A DNA stretch of 64,000 nucleotides from the NCBI GenBank assembly GCA_016716125.1, contig JADJWZ010000040.1, positions 62,001 to 126,000 of the forward strand, read 5' to 3'. How positions within the stretch are numbered: position 1 is the first letter of the stretch; each line of letters starts with the position of its first letter. A model generated the notes under the pieces. It worked only from the letters and a program-made list of their open reading frames with translations. It was not told where the DNA came from and searched no databases. Source of the stretch: Ignavibacteria bacterium. GTDB taxonomy: Bacteria; Bacteroidota; Ignavibacteria; Tepidaquicellales; Tepidaquicellaceae. Below, piece by piece: positions 43,745-53,050 of this stretch. A program made the translations under genes and the position numbers.

Positions 43745-45755
43745 CTATTTCACCAGCGACAGCTTTTTTGTCTGATTAAAATTATCAGCCGAGAGCTTGT
43801 AAAAATATATTCCGCTTGCAAGTCCGCTGCCGTCAAATACGGCTTTATAATAACCCGCCTCCTTATATTCATTTATTAGCGTCTTCACTTCTCTGCCCGA
43901 ATTGTCAAATACTTTTAAAGTAACAAAACCGCTTTCCGAAAGTCTGTAAGAAATATTCGTGACAGGATTGAAAGGATTCGGATAGTTCTGCTGAAGCTCT
44001 GTTGATAAAGGAATACCTATCACGGCTTCGCCGGTCAGCATAAAATATTCATAACCGCCGTTGAAGTCGATCTGCTTCAGACGGTATTTGTATTTTCCTG
44101 ATGAAAGATTTTTATCTTCGTATGAATAATTATTTTGCACGCTGGAATTTCCCGCGCCGTTTACAAAGCCGGCTTTCTTCCACGCTTCCTGACCGGCGGC
44201 GTCATTATCCGATCTTTGAATTTCAAAACCGGAATTATTTTGTTCAAGAGAAGTGGACCAGTTAAGTTTTACGGAGTTTAAATTTACGCTCGAAGTAAAT
44301 GTCGAAAGCTCCACCGGCAAAGGACTGTCGCCGTTGAGGAGGATGGCGGCTTCGTCCTGTACCGGATTCTTTAACGGCAATATCAATATCTCCGTCATTA
44401 TCGAAATCTGCGGAGACAGATAATGGTAAATAATTAACACTATTTGGAACTATATAAGTAAATGTGCCATCGCCATTATTAAAATATTGAAGTAAGGGCG
44501 AAGCATCAAATAATGTAATAAAATCTAAAAATCCATCACCATTAAAATCATCATCCATAGAGTTATGGAAAATATTGAAATAACCATTATTAATAAATAA
44601 TCCGGTTCCATTATTTTTAATACTGACACCCGGAGAAATTAAATCAATAAATCCATCATTATTAAAGTCGAATAATTTTGAATCTCTTATAAATAAAATA
44701 TACGGACCGCCGGATCCTGTATGTGTGTAAATTGTTTGTGTAGTAAATTTTCCAACTCCTGAATTTGATAATGCAAAGTAAGTTTTACAAAGATTGTAAA
44801 ATGTAATACTATTACCCTCTTTGAAACCGTTAATGCCAACCACATCAAGATCACCGTCATTATCCAGATCATCTATTAAGGGATTTTCATCAATGTAATT
44901 TGCTGCATTATTGTAACATTGTGAATAAAGATAATAAGAAGTATCAGGGATGAAATTACCATTTATATTGAAAACAGTTTTTATATCTCTGTTTGTAAGA
45001 TAATAACAATAGTCAAGAAATCCGTCTCCGTTTAAATCTCCGAAATTTCCCAAACCTCCTGTGAAAGTGGAGGAAAGACTGAAATTACCAAAGCCGTCAT
45101 TTATAAAATAATAATTATCATAAATACTTTCTCTTCTCACAATGATATCAAGATCACCGTCATTATCAAAATCCGCCATTATGGAATATCCTGCTACTGT
45201 CAAAGATGAAGAATAAGTAAATACAGCTGCTCCGTTATTTTTATAAATTTTTTCATTAATGATAAGATCAATATCCCCGTCTGAGTCAATATCTCCGGCT
45301 AATAAATTGTTTGCCTGCGGAGAAACAATTCCGGATGATTTTATAAAACTGCCCGTCCCGCCGAGCGCTTTTGATCTGAATGTATACACGAAAGGCGTAA
45401 TGCTTTCGTTTGAAATAGTCTTTAATCCTGAAGTAAGAGTAACGCTTATTTTCTCACCGTTCTTAAATTCATTTACAGGATTTATTGTCAGCGTATTTGA
45501 AACGGAATTATAATCTAATGATGCCGTCATAAGTCCCGTCTGATAACCGAAGACTTTTATATTTTCGGCTGTCATTAAAGAGCCGTTCATAAGCTGTGTG
45601 AATGAAATGACAATGTCTGATGACTTAATAATGCTGTTGGAATTCATAGGTGGCGAGACGGTATTGATAAATTGATTTATCGGATTTGATTTCAGAGAAA
45701 GCGAACTCGTAAAAGTTAGAATAAAAATTAAGATTAATTTGATTGGGTTTTTCAT
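43745..45755 (-). pseudogene. FG-GAP/VCBS-repeat secreted protein with T9SS sorting domain, one frameshift
   Basis: Signal peptide (about 1-22), a Big_5-type Ig-like domain (about 30-130: SSDIVISFTQLMNGSLMTAENIKVFGYQTG), then a beta-propeller of calcium-binding FG-GAP repeats with repeated DxDxDGDxD motifs (DIDSDGDIDLI, DFDNDGDLDIIV, DLNGDGFLDYC, DLDNDGDLDVVG). Frame is lost at about 44368. Removing one base there joins DNDGDIDIAVK to NPVQDEAAILLNGDSPLPVELSTF, the usual linker, a fibronectin-like segment (VKLNWSTSLEQNNSGFEIQRS) and a type A sorting domain (NYPNPFNPVTNISYRLSES ... KKLSLVK). Corrected length about 670 residues. Surface or secreted protein of unknown ligand; convergent with pgk. 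Confidence 0.82.
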
Positions 45756-45939
45756 AAATACTCCGTTATTATTTAAGTGAATTTATATTTTCTCAACTAA
45801 CAGGAATTGTTTTTTGGGATGAACCTCCGATGATGCTTGAGAGCAGTAAATTGATTCTTCATAACTTATCCTTTTATTATTTATTGAAACTTATTGATAA
45901 GGAATTTTGAAATCAAGACTGATTTACAGATATTGTTTT

Positions 45940-45968
45940 GTAGAGACGCCCAAATTCGGCGTCTCTAC
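45940..45968. repeat. Palindromic intergenic element
   Basis: GTAGAGACGCC, 7-base loop, GGCGTCTCTAC: a perfect 11-bp stem without T tail. Similar GTAGAGACG/CGTCTCTAC elements are known as dispersed intergenic repeats in several bacterial phyla. Confidence 0.6.
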
Positions 45969-46404
45969 TATTGCGGAGGATAAATTGATTGGATGATTGT
46001 GATTGTTTTATCGTCGGATTAACAATATAATTTCATTTTCCCCTCCTTCCCAAACCCTAACTTGGGAAGCTCCAGCTTAATAAGGAGATTTCCATTTCCA
46101 CTTGAAGCATTACAGATATTCTCAACTATTAACAGACTCAGAATCTGATTCTTCATAGTTCCAATTTCATTTCTGTATCTCGGGATAAAACAAAGTCTAA
46201 ACTTTCTTGTTTATTTTCTTTAATTTATTTAACATTTTAGAGGTCCTTATTTGAATTGTTTAATCTTTTCAATAATAGTTTTTAATATATTTGTAAAGTT
46301 TGATTCTATAATGTGTACATGTGCGCTGGAAAAATAAATAAAACTTAAAAGTACAATAAAAAATGATAAGACCTCATTTAAATAACGACCAAGCTTCTAC
46401 AAGA

Positions 46405-46431
46405 TTTCTCTTAACAAAAAGTTAAGAGAAA
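46405..46431. repeat. Perfect hairpin upstream of the sugar operon
   Basis: TTTCTCTTAAC, AAAAA loop, GTTAAGAGAAA: 11-bp perfect stem, about 170 bases upstream of the oxidoreductase start. It has no T run on the + strand side. It may be a regulatory hairpin, an operator or a relic end of a mobile element. Confidence 0.5.
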
Positions 46432-46600
46432 GAATTACACTCTCCCGCTCAAAAATATTTTTGAAGAATATCCTGAAAAAAATTCAACCTCATATGATCG
46501 ATCAAATAGGATTAAGCTATTTGCTAACTATTCCATATCAGCTGTGACTTTGGACTTCACAAGTGATTGGAAATGAACAAACAATAAATAATATTAAAAA

Positions 46601-47617
46601 ATGAAAAAGGTAAATTTTGCACTTATTGGAGCCGGAAGAATAGGCCAAAGGCATGCTGAGTACATTTCAAATTTTGGAAGACTTATTGCAGTATGTGATA
46701 TAGATAAAGAAAGAGCACTCAATGTTTCTAATAAATATGAGTGTAATAATTACTATGATATCAATGATTTGTTAAAAAATGAAAAGAGTTTAGATGTGGT
46801 TGTAATATGCACACCTAATGGGTTGCATGCCGAACACACCATTAAATCATTTCAAGCTGGTTTTCATGTATTATGTGAAAAGCCAATGGCGATTAATATT
46901 TACGACTGCGGGGAAATGATTAAACAAGCAGATAAATCAAATAAGCGTTTATTTTTGGTGAAACAGAACAGATTTAATCCCCCGGTTAGAGAGTTAAAAA
47001 AAATCATTGATGAAGGTAAAATAGGTAAAATTTTTAGCATACAATTAAACTGTTTTTGGAATAGAAATGCAGCATATTATAAAGATTCCTGGAGAGGGAC
47101 GTTAAAACTTGATGGAGGGACATTATTTACTCAATTCAGTCATTTTATCGATCTACTATATTGGATGTTTGGGGATATTAAAGAAGCTAATGCAATTACC
47201 AGAAATTATGGACATAAAGATCTTATAGAATTTGAAGATACCGGTGTGGCTATTTTCGAATTTTATAGTGGTGTTATAGGATCACTTAATTATACAGTTA
47301 ATAGTTATAAAAAAAATATGGAAGGCTCCCTGACAATATTTGGTGAAAAAGGTACAGTTAAGATAGGAGGACAATATTTAAATGAACTGGATTATCAAAA
47401 TATTGAAGGATATAGAATTGAGGGATTGCCGGAAGGGAATCCGCCAAATCAATACGGAGAATACCAGGGTTCTATGTCTAATCATGATGAAGTTTATGAA
47501 AATTTGTTGGAAGTTTTGAACGGTAAAGGTTCAATTGCTACTATTGGATTTGAGGGATTAAAAACCGTTGAAATTATACATAAAATTTACAGGGCAGCTG
47601 GTGCATATGAAAAATAA
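46601..47617 (+). CDS. Gfo/Idh/MocA-family oxidoreductase (WbpB-like)
   Basis: NAD-dependent sugar dehydrogenase, 338 residues. Rossmann GAGRIGQRHAEYI (about 9-21), VVICTPNGLHAEHTIKSFQAGFHVLCEKPMA with the catalytic Lys of the EKP motif, FLVKQNRFNPPVRELKKII, and SWRGTLKLDGGTLFTQFSHFIDLLYWMFGD with the DGG...H substrate-binding pattern. Its neighbours, a hexapeptide acetyltransferase and a DegT aminotransferase, match the WbpB-WbpD-WbpE order for UDP-2,3-diacetamido-2,3-dideoxy-D-glucuronic acid. In that pathway it oxidises C3 of UDP-GlcNAcA. The pathway is inferred from context. It overlaps the next gene by 11 bases. Confidence 0.88.
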   Translation: MKKVNFALIGAGRIGQRHAEYISNFGRLIAVCDIDKERALNVSNKYECNNYYDINDLLKNEKSLDVVVICTPNGLHAEHTIKSFQAGFHVLCEKPMAINIYDCGEMIKQADKSNKRLFLVKQNRFNPPVRELKKIIDEGKIGKIFSIQLNCFWNRNAAYYKDSWRGTLKLDGGTLFTQFSHFIDLLYWMFGDIKEANAITRNYGHKDLIEFEDTGVAIFEFYSGVIGSLNYTVNSYKKNMEGSLTIFGEKGTVKIGGQYLNELDYQNIEGYRIEGLPEGNPPNQYGEYQGSMSNHDEVYENLLEVLNGKGSIATIGFEGLKTVEIIHKIYRAAGAYEK

Positions 47618-48068
47618 CCCAAATATCAAAGACATATCAATCAGAGATGTAAAATTTGGAAAAAATGTTACAATAGTTAAACCATGCAATATTTATGAAT
47701 GTGTAATTGATGACAATACATTTATAGGACCTTTTGTTGAGATTCAAAGAGGAGTAGTTATCGGTAAGAATTGTAAAATACAATCACATTCTTTTATTTG
47801 TGAACTTGTAACGATTTGTGATAATTGTTTTATTTCGCATGGAGTTATGTTTATCAATGATAAATTTACATCCGGAAAGCCTGCCGGTGGAGATAAATCA
47901 AAATGGAGATCTACAATTATAGGTAATAATGTATCAATTGGTACAAATGCAACAATATTACCTGTCAAAATATGTGATGATGTAGTTATTGGAGCCGGCT
48001 CTGTCATAACTAAGGATATCAAGGAACCAGGAATTTATGCCGGTAATCCCGCAAAAAAAATAAATTAA
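47607..48068 (+). CDS. Left-handed beta-helix N-acetyltransferase (WbpD-like)
   Basis: 153 residues from ATG 47607; the in-frame ATG at 47568 lies within the previous gene and adds a non-family segment. Hexapeptide repeats run through the protein (VKFGKNVTIVKPCNIYEC, VIDDNTFIGPFVEIQRGVVIGKNCKIQSH, IIGNNVSIGTNATILPVKICDDVVIGAGSVIT) and it ends GIYAGNPAKKIN, typical of sugar-nucleotide acetyltransferases. Likely acetylates the 3-amino group of a UDP-sugar made by the flanking dehydrogenase and aminotransferase. A homotrimer is expected for the fold. Confidence 0.87.
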   Translation: MKNNPNIKDISIRDVKFGKNVTIVKPCNIYECVIDDNTFIGPFVEIQRGVVIGKNCKIQSHSFICELVTICDNCFISHGVMFINDKFTSGKPAGGDKSKWRSTIIGNNVSIGTNATILPVKICDDVVIGAGSVITKDIKEPGIYAGNPAKKIN

Positions 48069-48083
48069 AATCCGTGGTCTGAA

Positions 48084-49187
48084 ATGAAAATTGAATTTGT
48101 TGATTTAAAAAAACAATATTTAGCTTTAAAGGATCAAATTGATAGTTCAATTAATTCTGTAATAAATGAATCCGCTTTTATCGGGGGAAAATACGTGAAT
48201 AAATTCGAAAGTGAATTTGCTGAAAAATATGAAATTAAAAACTGCATTGGTGTAGCCAACGGCACTGATGCAATTTATATCGTTCTTAGGATGCTTGGTA
48301 TTGGGCTTGGTGATGAAGTTATTACTACAGCTTTGAGTTGGATTTCTACTTCAGAAAGTATTAGTCAGACAGGTGCAAAACCTGTGTTTGTGGATATTGA
48401 TGAATATTTTCTTATTAATGCTGATAAGATAGAAGAGAAGATCACTAAAAAAACAAAAGCTATAATCCCGGTCCATTTATATGGACAATCATGTAATATG
48501 AATAAAATTAAAGAGATTGCTTTAAAAAATAATCTTTTCATAATTGAAGACTGTGCCCAGGCTCATTTTGCGGAGTATGAGAGGCAAAAAGTTGGAACAT
48601 TCGGTGCCGCTGCTACTTTTAGTTTTTATCCGGGTAAAAATTTAGGGGCTTATGGTGATGCAGGCGCTATCATAACAAACGACGATGAACTTGCTTTAAA
48701 ATGCAGAATGTACGCAAACCATGGCGCTTTAAAAAAACACATTCATTTAATGGAAGGAATCAATTCAAGATTGGATGGATTACAGGCAGCAATATTATCT
48801 GTAAAATTACCTTACATACTTCAGTGGAATGCCGAACGATTCGAAAAAGCAGAATTATACAATGAATTATTAAGTGAAGTTAAAGAATTAAATCTGCCAA
48901 AAATTCGTGAGGGATCAAAACACATTTTTCATCTATATGTAATAAGGACAAATAAAAGAGATGAACTTAAAGAATATTTAAATGAAAAAGGTGTAGAAAC
49001 TGCTATTCACTATCCTACCGCTTTACCAAATCTGCAGGCCTATCATTACTTAAATTTTGTTCCAAACAATTTCCCTATGGCATCCGGAATTCAGAATGAA
49101 ATACTATCTTTACCTATATATCCCGAATTAACAACAGAAGAGATTTACTTTATTGCAAGTACAATAAAAACTTTTTTCAAGTATTGA
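48084..49187 (+). CDS. DegT/DnrJ/EryC1/StrS aminotransferase (WbpE-like)
   Basis: PLP-dependent sugar aminotransferase, 367 residues. Seen: FVDLKKQYLALKDQIDSSI, CIGVANGTDAIYIVLRMLGIG, ISQTGAKPVFVDID, AIIPVHLYGQ, IIEDCAQAHFAEY (PLP-stacking Asp) and FSFYPGKNLGAYGDAGAI with the Schiff-base Lys, then MYANHGALKKHIHLMEGINSRLDGLQAAIL and a C-terminal TAIHYPTALP. It transfers an amino group from glutamate to a 3-keto UDP-sugar in the inferred diacetamido-uronate pathway. It is the last gene of the trio. The upstream UDP-GlcNAc 6-dehydrogenase and glycosyltransferases are not in the window. Confidence 0.9.
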   Translation: MKIEFVDLKKQYLALKDQIDSSINSVINESAFIGGKYVNKFESEFAEKYEIKNCIGVANGTDAIYIVLRMLGIGLGDEVITTALSWISTSESISQTGAKPVFVDIDEYFLINADKIEEKITKKTKAIIPVHLYGQSCNMNKIKEIALKNNLFIIEDCAQAHFAEYERQKVGTFGAAATFSFYPGKNLGAYGDAGAIITNDDELALKCRMYANHGALKKHIHLMEGINSRLDGLQAAILSVKLPYILQWNAERFEKAELYNELLSEVKELNLPKIREGSKHIFHLYVIRTNKRDELKEYLNEKGVETAIHYPTALPNLQAYHYLNFVPNNFPMASGIQNEILSLPIYPELTTEEIYFIASTIKTFFKY

Positions 49188-49374
49188 ATATTGCGATAGT
49201 TAGTTCCTCCCCTTATAATATTATACAGGCGAGATTTTCAGACGTTCCTTTGCAAATGAGATGTTAAAGGATGATTGATATGATAAGATTTATTGCGGAA
49301 TTGAGTTTTTTGCTCCCGAAAGTTAAAACCTGCGGCTATGATCTGCGAGTATGTTCTTCAAGTTTTATTAGATA

Positions 49375-49404
49375 TTTGTAATTCGTAATTTGTAATTTGA
49401 AATT
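49375..49404. repeat. Short degenerate tandem repeat
   Basis: Three direct copies of a TTTGTAATT/TCGTAATT-like unit at the 3' end of lpxC-fabZ; simple A/T-rich sequence of a type common in FCB intergenic DNA. Confidence 0.35.
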
Positions 49405-50809
49405 ATTTATCGACAACCGCCGCCATAAACTCCCCCTCACACGCAAGTTCACCGCCGATGTAATTTTTATAAGCTTTACCTGCAATTTTACAAATCCCGC
49501 TTTTGAATGAAAGCAGATACATTTCAAATACAAGCTGATCACCGGGAGTTACCGGTTTTCTGAATTTTACTTTTTCTATGGAAGCGAAATAAGCCATCTT
49601 GCTTTGCGGATCGTCGAGTGAATTTAAAAGCAATATGAAACCGCATTGCGCCATTGCTTCCACTATCAGCACTCCGGGCATAACTCTTCTGTTCGGGAAA
49701 TGTCCGTTGAAAAACGGCTCGTTGTAAGTAACGTTTTTTATTCCGACTATTCTTTTATTTACTTCTATATCGATTATTCTGTCAACCATAAGGAAAGGAT
49801 ATCTGTGAGGCATGATCTCTAATATCGCTTCAATGTCAAAGATACAGTTTTCGGATTTGAGCACCTGAAATTTCTTCTCGATCTTCTTCTGCAGATAGAG
49901 CTTTCTTAACATTTTCGTAAATTCAACATTGGATTTGTGACCCGGTCTTGCGGCAAGTATCTGTCCTTTTACCGGCGCGCCGATTAGCGCGAGGTCGCCG
50001 ATAAGATCAAGCAGCTTGTGTCTTGCGGGTTCATTGCGGAATCTAAGCTCGCGGTTGTTAAGTATTCCGTTCGATCCGAGCATAATGCTTTCTTCAATGC
50101 CGATTCTTTTTTGAAGACTTTCCAGTTCTTCATCGGTAGCGTCTTTGTCAACTATGACAATTGCATTATTCAGATCGCCGCCTTTGATAAGATTCTGCTC
50201 CTGCAGATATTCAATCTCACTCAAAAAACAAAACGTCCTCGAAGGCGCAAACTCTTTTTCAAATTCTTTCTGAAGATTGAAAAGTCCGGTATGCTGCACG
50301 CCGAGAGCAGGATTGTTATAATCTATCATCACGGAAATTCTGAAATCATCTTTCAAAGGCAGAGCTACTATGTCAACATTGGTTTTATCGTCATGATAAT
50401 GAACTGTATCTTCAATGACAAGATAATCTCTCTTTGCTTCCTGCTCTATTATATCAGCTTTTTTCAAAGTTTCCACATAATCTTTCGCGCTGCCGTCCAT
50501 TATAGGAGGTTCATTCGAATCAAGCTCAATGATGATGTTATCAATTTCGCAGCCCATGATACTTGCAAGCACATGTTCGACAGTATGAACTTCCGCGCCG
50601 TCTTTTGCAATAGTTGTTCCTCTGGAGATATCAATTACGTGATCAATGTCAGCGGGAATTTCAGGAGAGTCGGGGAGATCAATTCTTTTAAATTTAACGC
50701 CGTAATTTTCAGGAGCCGGTTTAAATGTCATGTTAGATTTATTGCCGGTATGAAGTCCGACGCCTGACATTGTGATCTCATTTTTTATAGTGCGCTGTTT
50801 TTCCAACAT
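49403..50809 (-). CDS. lpxC/fabZ: Bifunctional LpxC-FabZ: UDP-3-O-acyl-GlcNAc deacetylase / 3-hydroxyacyl-ACP dehydratase
   Basis: 468-residue fusion. Residues about 1-310 are LpxC, the committed lipid A step: zinc ligands His79 (HTVEH), His264 and Asp268 (PARHKLLDLIGDL), catalytic Glu78 and His291 (RPGHKSN). Residues about 320-468 are FabZ: IMPHRYPFLMVDRI, catalytic His370 in NGHFPNRRVMPGVL and Glu384 in IVEAMAQ. Both active sites look intact. This fusion is known in Bacteroidetes/Chlorobi genomes and ties 3-hydroxyacyl-ACP use in lipid A to fatty-acid synthesis. Ten bases after lpxD. Confidence 0.96.
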   Translation of the reverse strand: MLEKQRTIKNEITMSGVGLHTGNKSNMTFKPAPENYGVKFKRIDLPDSPEIPADIDHVIDISRGTTIAKDGAEVHTVEHVLASIMGCEIDNIIIELDSNEPPIMDGSAKDYVETLKKADIIEQEAKRDYLVIEDTVHYHDDKTNVDIVALPLKDDFRISVMIDYNNPALGVQHTGLFNLQKEFEKEFAPSRTFCFLSEIEYLQEQNLIKGGDLNNAIVIVDKDATDEELESLQKRIGIEESIMLGSNGILNNRELRFRNEPARHKLLDLIGDLALIGAPVKGQILAARPGHKSNVEFTKMLRKLYLQKKIEKKFQVLKSENCIFDIEAILEIMPHRYPFLMVDRIIDIEVNKRIVGIKNVTYNEPFFNGHFPNRRVMPGVLIVEAMAQCGFILLLNSLDDPQSKMAYFASIEKVKFRKPVTPGDQLVFEMYLLSFKSGICKIAGKAYKNYIGGELACEGEFMAAVVDK

Positions 50810-50819
50810 ATGCTGAATT

Positions 50820-51836
50820 TTATTTTCCGGAAGATTCCAGTTTTTTTATTCTTTCTTCGAGCTTATCAAGATTTTTAATGCGAGCTTCTATTTTCAGATC
50901 TTCGCGGTAAGGTCTTACTCTGTAACCGGTATAAATTCCCGGGACAGTAATTGATTTTGAAACTCCGACTGCAGCGCCGATCACGACATCATCGCAGATA
51001 TCAAGATGTCCGACAATCCCTGACTGTCCGCCTATCATGCATCTCTTTCCGATCTTTGTAGAACCTGCGATCCCTACCTGCGCCGCTATTACTGTATTCT
51101 CACCGATCACGACATTGTGAGCGATCTGAATCTGATTATCAAGCTTAACGCCTTTGCAGATCCTTGTCTCGCCGATTGTCGCTCTGTCGATTGAAGTGTT
51201 CGAACCTATCTCCACATTGCTTTCGATAACGACATTACCTGTCTGCGGAATTTTTTTATAAGAAGTGTCTTTCTGTTTCGCAAATCCAAATCCGTCGGAT
51301 CCGATGACTGTTCCGGAATGAATAATTACATTGTCTCCAATTTCAGTATCTCTGTATATCGTAACATTAGGAAATATCTTACAGTTTTTTCCGATGACGC
51401 AATTTATTCCGATATAAACGTTTGGAAATATTTTTGTATCATTTCCGATTTTGCAGCCGTTCTCAATTACAGCGTTGCTTCCGATATAAACATTTTTTCC
51501 GATCTCAGCGCTTTTGTCAATGATACTTTTTTCGGAAATACCTTTCAGCGATTCATCTTCATTGATCTCAAATACCTCAAGTAATTTTAAAAAAGAATTG
51601 TATGGATCCTTTACTCTTATTAAGGAAGAAACTTTATTTTTCTTATTAATGAAATCTTCAGTGACAATTACACAACCGGCTTTCGTTGTATCTAAAAACT
51701 TTTCGTATTTAGGATTTGAAATAAATGTGATCTCATTTTCATTTGCCGTTTCAATCTTTCCTATACCGGTAATAAATAAATCTGCATTTCCTTCAATCTT
51801 ACCTTCTATAATACCTGCGATCTCACTGAGCTTCAT
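50820..51836 (-). CDS. lpxD: UDP-3-O-(3-hydroxyacyl)glucosamine N-acyltransferase
   Basis: Lipid A step 3, 338 residues, homotrimeric left-handed beta helix. N-terminal uridine-binding domain (KLSEIAGIIEGKIEGNADLFITGIGKIETANENEITFISNPKYEKFL), long hexapeptide-repeat region (GKNVYIGSNAVIENGCKIGNDTKIFPNVYIG...), catalytic-His region IQIAHNVVIGENTVIAAQVGIAGSTKIG, and MIGGQSGIVGHLDICDDVVIGA. Abuts the skp-like gene upstream (stop and start adjacent). Confidence 0.96.
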   Translation of the reverse strand: MKLSEIAGIIEGKIEGNADLFITGIGKIETANENEITFISNPKYEKFLDTTKAGCVIVTEDFINKKNKVSSLIRVKDPYNSFLKLLEVFEINEDESLKGISEKSIIDKSAEIGKNVYIGSNAVIENGCKIGNDTKIFPNVYIGINCVIGKNCKIFPNVTIYRDTEIGDNVIIHSGTVIGSDGFGFAKQKDTSYKKIPQTGNVVIESNVEIGSNTSIDRATIGETRICKGVKLDNQIQIAHNVVIGENTVIAAQVGIAGSTKIGKRCMIGGQSGIVGHLDICDDVVIGAAVGVSKSITVPGIYTGYRVRPYREDLKIEARIKNLDKLEERIKKLESSGK

Positions 51837-52370
51837 TTATTTACCTTCGATTTCGTTAAGAACTTTTAAAGTCAGGTCGTAATTTTCATTTACATAGAGA
51901 AGAAGTATTTCGCTGCTCCTGTCAAACACATAATCAAAACCGCCGTCTTTTGCTACTACTTCAATTGCTTTGAATATCCTGTCCTGAACCGGTTTCATAA
52001 ATTCAGTCTGCTTGAGAAAATACTCTCCGCCTTCTCCAAACTTCTGAACTTTAAAATTGCTTACCTTACCTTCGAGTTCAGATATCTGAGCTTCAGTACT
52101 TTGCTTAAGCTGATCTGTAAGAATAAGTTTCTTTTTTTCAAAATCCGCTTTTACAACTTTGAGACTGTCCTGGAGCTGATTTAATTCAGTCTGCCATTCA
52201 GTTACAAGGTTATCGAGACGCTGCTGAGCATCTCTTGACTCCTGCATTGATTCAACTATTCTCTTCGAATCTATATATCCCACTTTCGTCTGCGCGAAGA
52301 TCCCACTTGTCATTATTAAAAAAAATGAAAGTGCGATTAAACCTGACGAAATGTATTTCATTATATTCAT
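51837..52370 (-). CDS. OmpH/Skp-family periplasmic chaperone (second copy)
   Basis: 177 residues with a signal peptide (about 1-26, cleavage near IFAQ), then KVGYIDSKRIVESMQESRDAQQRLDNLVTEWQTELNQLQDSLKVVKADFEKKKLIL with long coiled-coil arms, and the end domain VAKDGGFDYVFDRSSEILLLYVNENYDLTLKVL. Skp holds unfolded outer-membrane proteins for delivery to BamA, which is encoded two genes upstream. It is a diverged paralogue of the gene at 52432-52998. Confidence 0.88.
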   Translation of the reverse strand: MNIMKYISSGLIALSFFLIMTSGIFAQTKVGYIDSKRIVESMQESRDAQQRLDNLVTEWQTELNQLQDSLKVVKADFEKKKLILTDQLKQSTEAQISELEGKVSNFKVQKFGEGGEYFLKQTEFMKPVQDRIFKAIEVVAKDGGFDYVFDRSSEILLLYVNENYDLTLKVLNEIEGK

Positions 52371-52431
52371 AAATGGATTTTAAAATGTAATGCAGAGTGA
52401 CAGCAAACAGCGCATCACCATTTAATTAAAA

Positions 52432-52998
52432 TTACTTCAGCTTATCAAGTACTTTGAAAGTAATGTCAAATTCCTTATCGCCGTAAAGCAAAGTACCGTC
52501 AGCTTTATCAAATACAAAATTTATTTTAAGCGACTTTGAAACAGTCTCAATGGTTTTTGTGATTTTTTCCTTAACAGGTTTGAATAATTCCGCCTGTCTT
52601 TGTATCAGCGAGTTTTGAATATTCTGTTTGTAATTGTCCATTGATTCGCTTAACATCTGAAGTTCGTTCTGAAGTCCGGATATTTCTTCATTCAAAGCTT
52701 TCAGATCTGTTTCCGAAGAAACGCTTCCTGACTCAACGCTTTTCTGCGCGTCTTCATATCTTGTTTTGAAAGTTTCAGCTTTGGATTTCAGCTCAGACTC
52801 TTTTGCCTGAACTGTATCAAGATATAATTTCTGAAGCTCTTCAAGTTCTTTCTGAACGCTCTGAGCTTCAGGTAATTGTTTCAATATTACTTCACTGTCG
52901 ACATATCCGATCTTTAACTGCGCCTGCGCATCTCCGGAAATCAAAAATCCTATCGCGGAAATTATAAATATTATTATTTTTAAGTTACTGGTTTTCAA
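52432..52998 (-). CDS. OmpH/Skp-family periplasmic chaperone (first copy)
   Basis: 188 residues: signal peptide (about 1-26, cleavage near AQAQ), LKIGYVDSEVILKQLPEAQSVQKELEELQKLYLDTVQAKESELKSKAETFKTRYEDAQKS, long coiled-coil arms, and end domain VSKSLKINFVFDKADGTLLYGDKEFDITFKVLDKL. It follows bamA by 52 bases. Two skp-like genes in a row after bamA is a recurrent arrangement in the Bacteroidetes/Chlorobi group. Confidence 0.88.
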   Translation of the reverse strand: MKTSNLKIIIFIISAIGFLISGDAQAQLKIGYVDSEVILKQLPEAQSVQKELEELQKLYLDTVQAKESELKSKAETFKTRYEDAQKSVESGSVSSETDLKALNEEISGLQNELQMLSESMDNYKQNIQNSLIQRQAELFKPVKEKITKTIETVSKSLKINFVFDKADGTLLYGDKEFDITFKVLDKLK

Positions 52999-53050
52999 AG
53001 AATATCTCCTTTTTATTATTATTTTTTAAATTAAGTTTTTGTTATTGTAA

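Larger units (their letters stand above)
45756..46600. other. Long non-coding interval
   Basis: About 845 A/T-rich bases with no credible reading frame on either strand. It holds the start region of the minus-strand VCBS gene, perfect inverted repeats at 45940-45968 and 46405-46431, a weaker one at 46046-46069 (CTTCCCAA/TTGGGAAG), and a TATAAT at 46307-46312 that could be the -10 of the sugar operon although no good -35 is seen. It may be a remnant of a lost gene. Confidence 0.6.

Noticed and set aside
50018..50767. A 249-codon open frame antisense to lpxC-fabZ
   Set aside because: It lies wholly within the well-supported LpxC part of the fusion on the opposite strand and has Phe/Ile/Cys-rich composition typical of a shadow frame.
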